From the NCBI GenBank assembly GCA_005779345.1, contig SXJQ01000283.1:1-5153 (forward strand): a stretch of 5,153 nucleotides of DNA, in the 5' to 3' direction. How positions within the stretch are numbered: position 1 is the stretch's first letter; each line of letters opens with the position of its first letter. The translations under genes were made by a program, and so were the position numbers. This DNA comes from Actinomycetota bacterium. GTDB lineage: Bacteria > Actinomycetota > Acidimicrobiia > IMCC26256 > PALSA-610. Of this stretch, positions 4,995-5,153 are shown one piece after another. The notes under the pieces were generated by a model. The model was not told where the DNA came from. It did no database searches and worked only from the letters and a program-made list of their open reading frames with translations.

Positions 4995-5153
4995 ATGGAC
5001 ACGGTCCGCATCTTCGACACGACCCTGCGAGACGGCGAACAGAGCCCCGGCATCAGCCTCGACGTCACCGAGAAGCTGGAGATCGCCGAGCAACTCGCCC
5101 GCCTCGGCGTGGACATCATCGAGGCGGGGTGTCCGATCGCGTCCGAGGGCGAC
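4995..5153 (+). CDS. leuA: 2-isopropylmalate synthase (3' truncated by window end)
   Basis: First enzyme of leucine synthesis: condenses acetyl-CoA with 3-methyl-2-oxobutanoate to give 2-isopropylmalate, in the cytosol. Only the first 53 residues are in the window. They carry the DRE-TIM signature FDTTLRDGEQSPG at 7-19, with the metal-binding Asp8 and catalytic Arg12, followed by an amphipathic helix (LDVTEKLEIAEQLARLG) and IIEAGCPIASEGD (41-53), the second family block. The DGEQSPG form matches the shorter type I LeuA rather than the longer form typical of mycobacteria and Streptomyces, and argues against citramalate synthase. Cys46 stands where Phe is usual. Homocitrate synthase and related enzymes share the block and cannot be fully excluded from 53 residues. 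The leucine leader upstream supports leuA. The start is set by the SD site at 4983-4987. Confidence 0.88.
   Translation, partial: MDTVRIFDTTLRDGEQSPGISLDVTEKLEIAEQLARLGVDIIEAGCPIASEGD

Noticed and set aside
4842..5093. 83-residue minus-strand frame over the attenuator and leuA start
   Set aside because: Antisense shadow across a terminator and a recognised gene, with low-complexity composition.
1..5153. CRISPR arrays, tRNA or rRNA genes, insertion sequences, integrase or attachment sites
   Set aside because: No regularly spaced repeats, cloverleaf-like segment, transposase motif or flanking direct repeats were seen on reading the window.

Overview
The window is GC-rich DNA with short gene gaps, overlapping stop/start junctions and at least one probably leaderless promoter. 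This looks like a high-GC actinobacterium. The pairing of a long-form SerA with a type I-looking LeuA would fit an Acidimicrobiia-like lineage, but that placement is inference.

Left part (1-2662, + strand): the 3' end of a fold-type I PLP aminotransferase, whose start lies outside the window, overlaps serA by 4 bases. serA encodes a 532-residue D-3-phosphoglycerate dehydrogenase with a C-terminal ACT domain. The two look translationally coupled and suggest an amino-acid (serine) biosynthesis unit.

Middle part (2663-3369, + strand): a compact VapBC-type toxin-antitoxin pair, with a Phd/VapB-like antitoxin and a PIN-domain toxin overlapping by 11 bases. It has its own promoter-like element. 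A near-palindrome covers the -10 box and the antitoxin start codon, and the transcript is probably leaderless. Downstream are GC-rich hairpins between convergent genes (3370-3455).

Right-middle part (3456-4696, - strand): a 352-residue protein I do not recognise, preceded by a 55-residue putative single-pass membrane protein. The two probably form a small operon running opposite to everything else.

Right part (4752-5153, + strand): the most interesting region. A promoter-like element is followed by a 17-residue leader peptide with three consecutive leucine codons just before its stop. Then come an 11-bp hairpin, a second hairpin with six T's (an intrinsic terminator), a C-rich spacer, a good ribosome binding site, and the start of a 2-isopropylmalate synthase (leuA). 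This has the organisation of a leucine-responsive transcription attenuator. Serine and leucine biosynthesis genes thus flank a toxin-antitoxin/unknown-gene insert.
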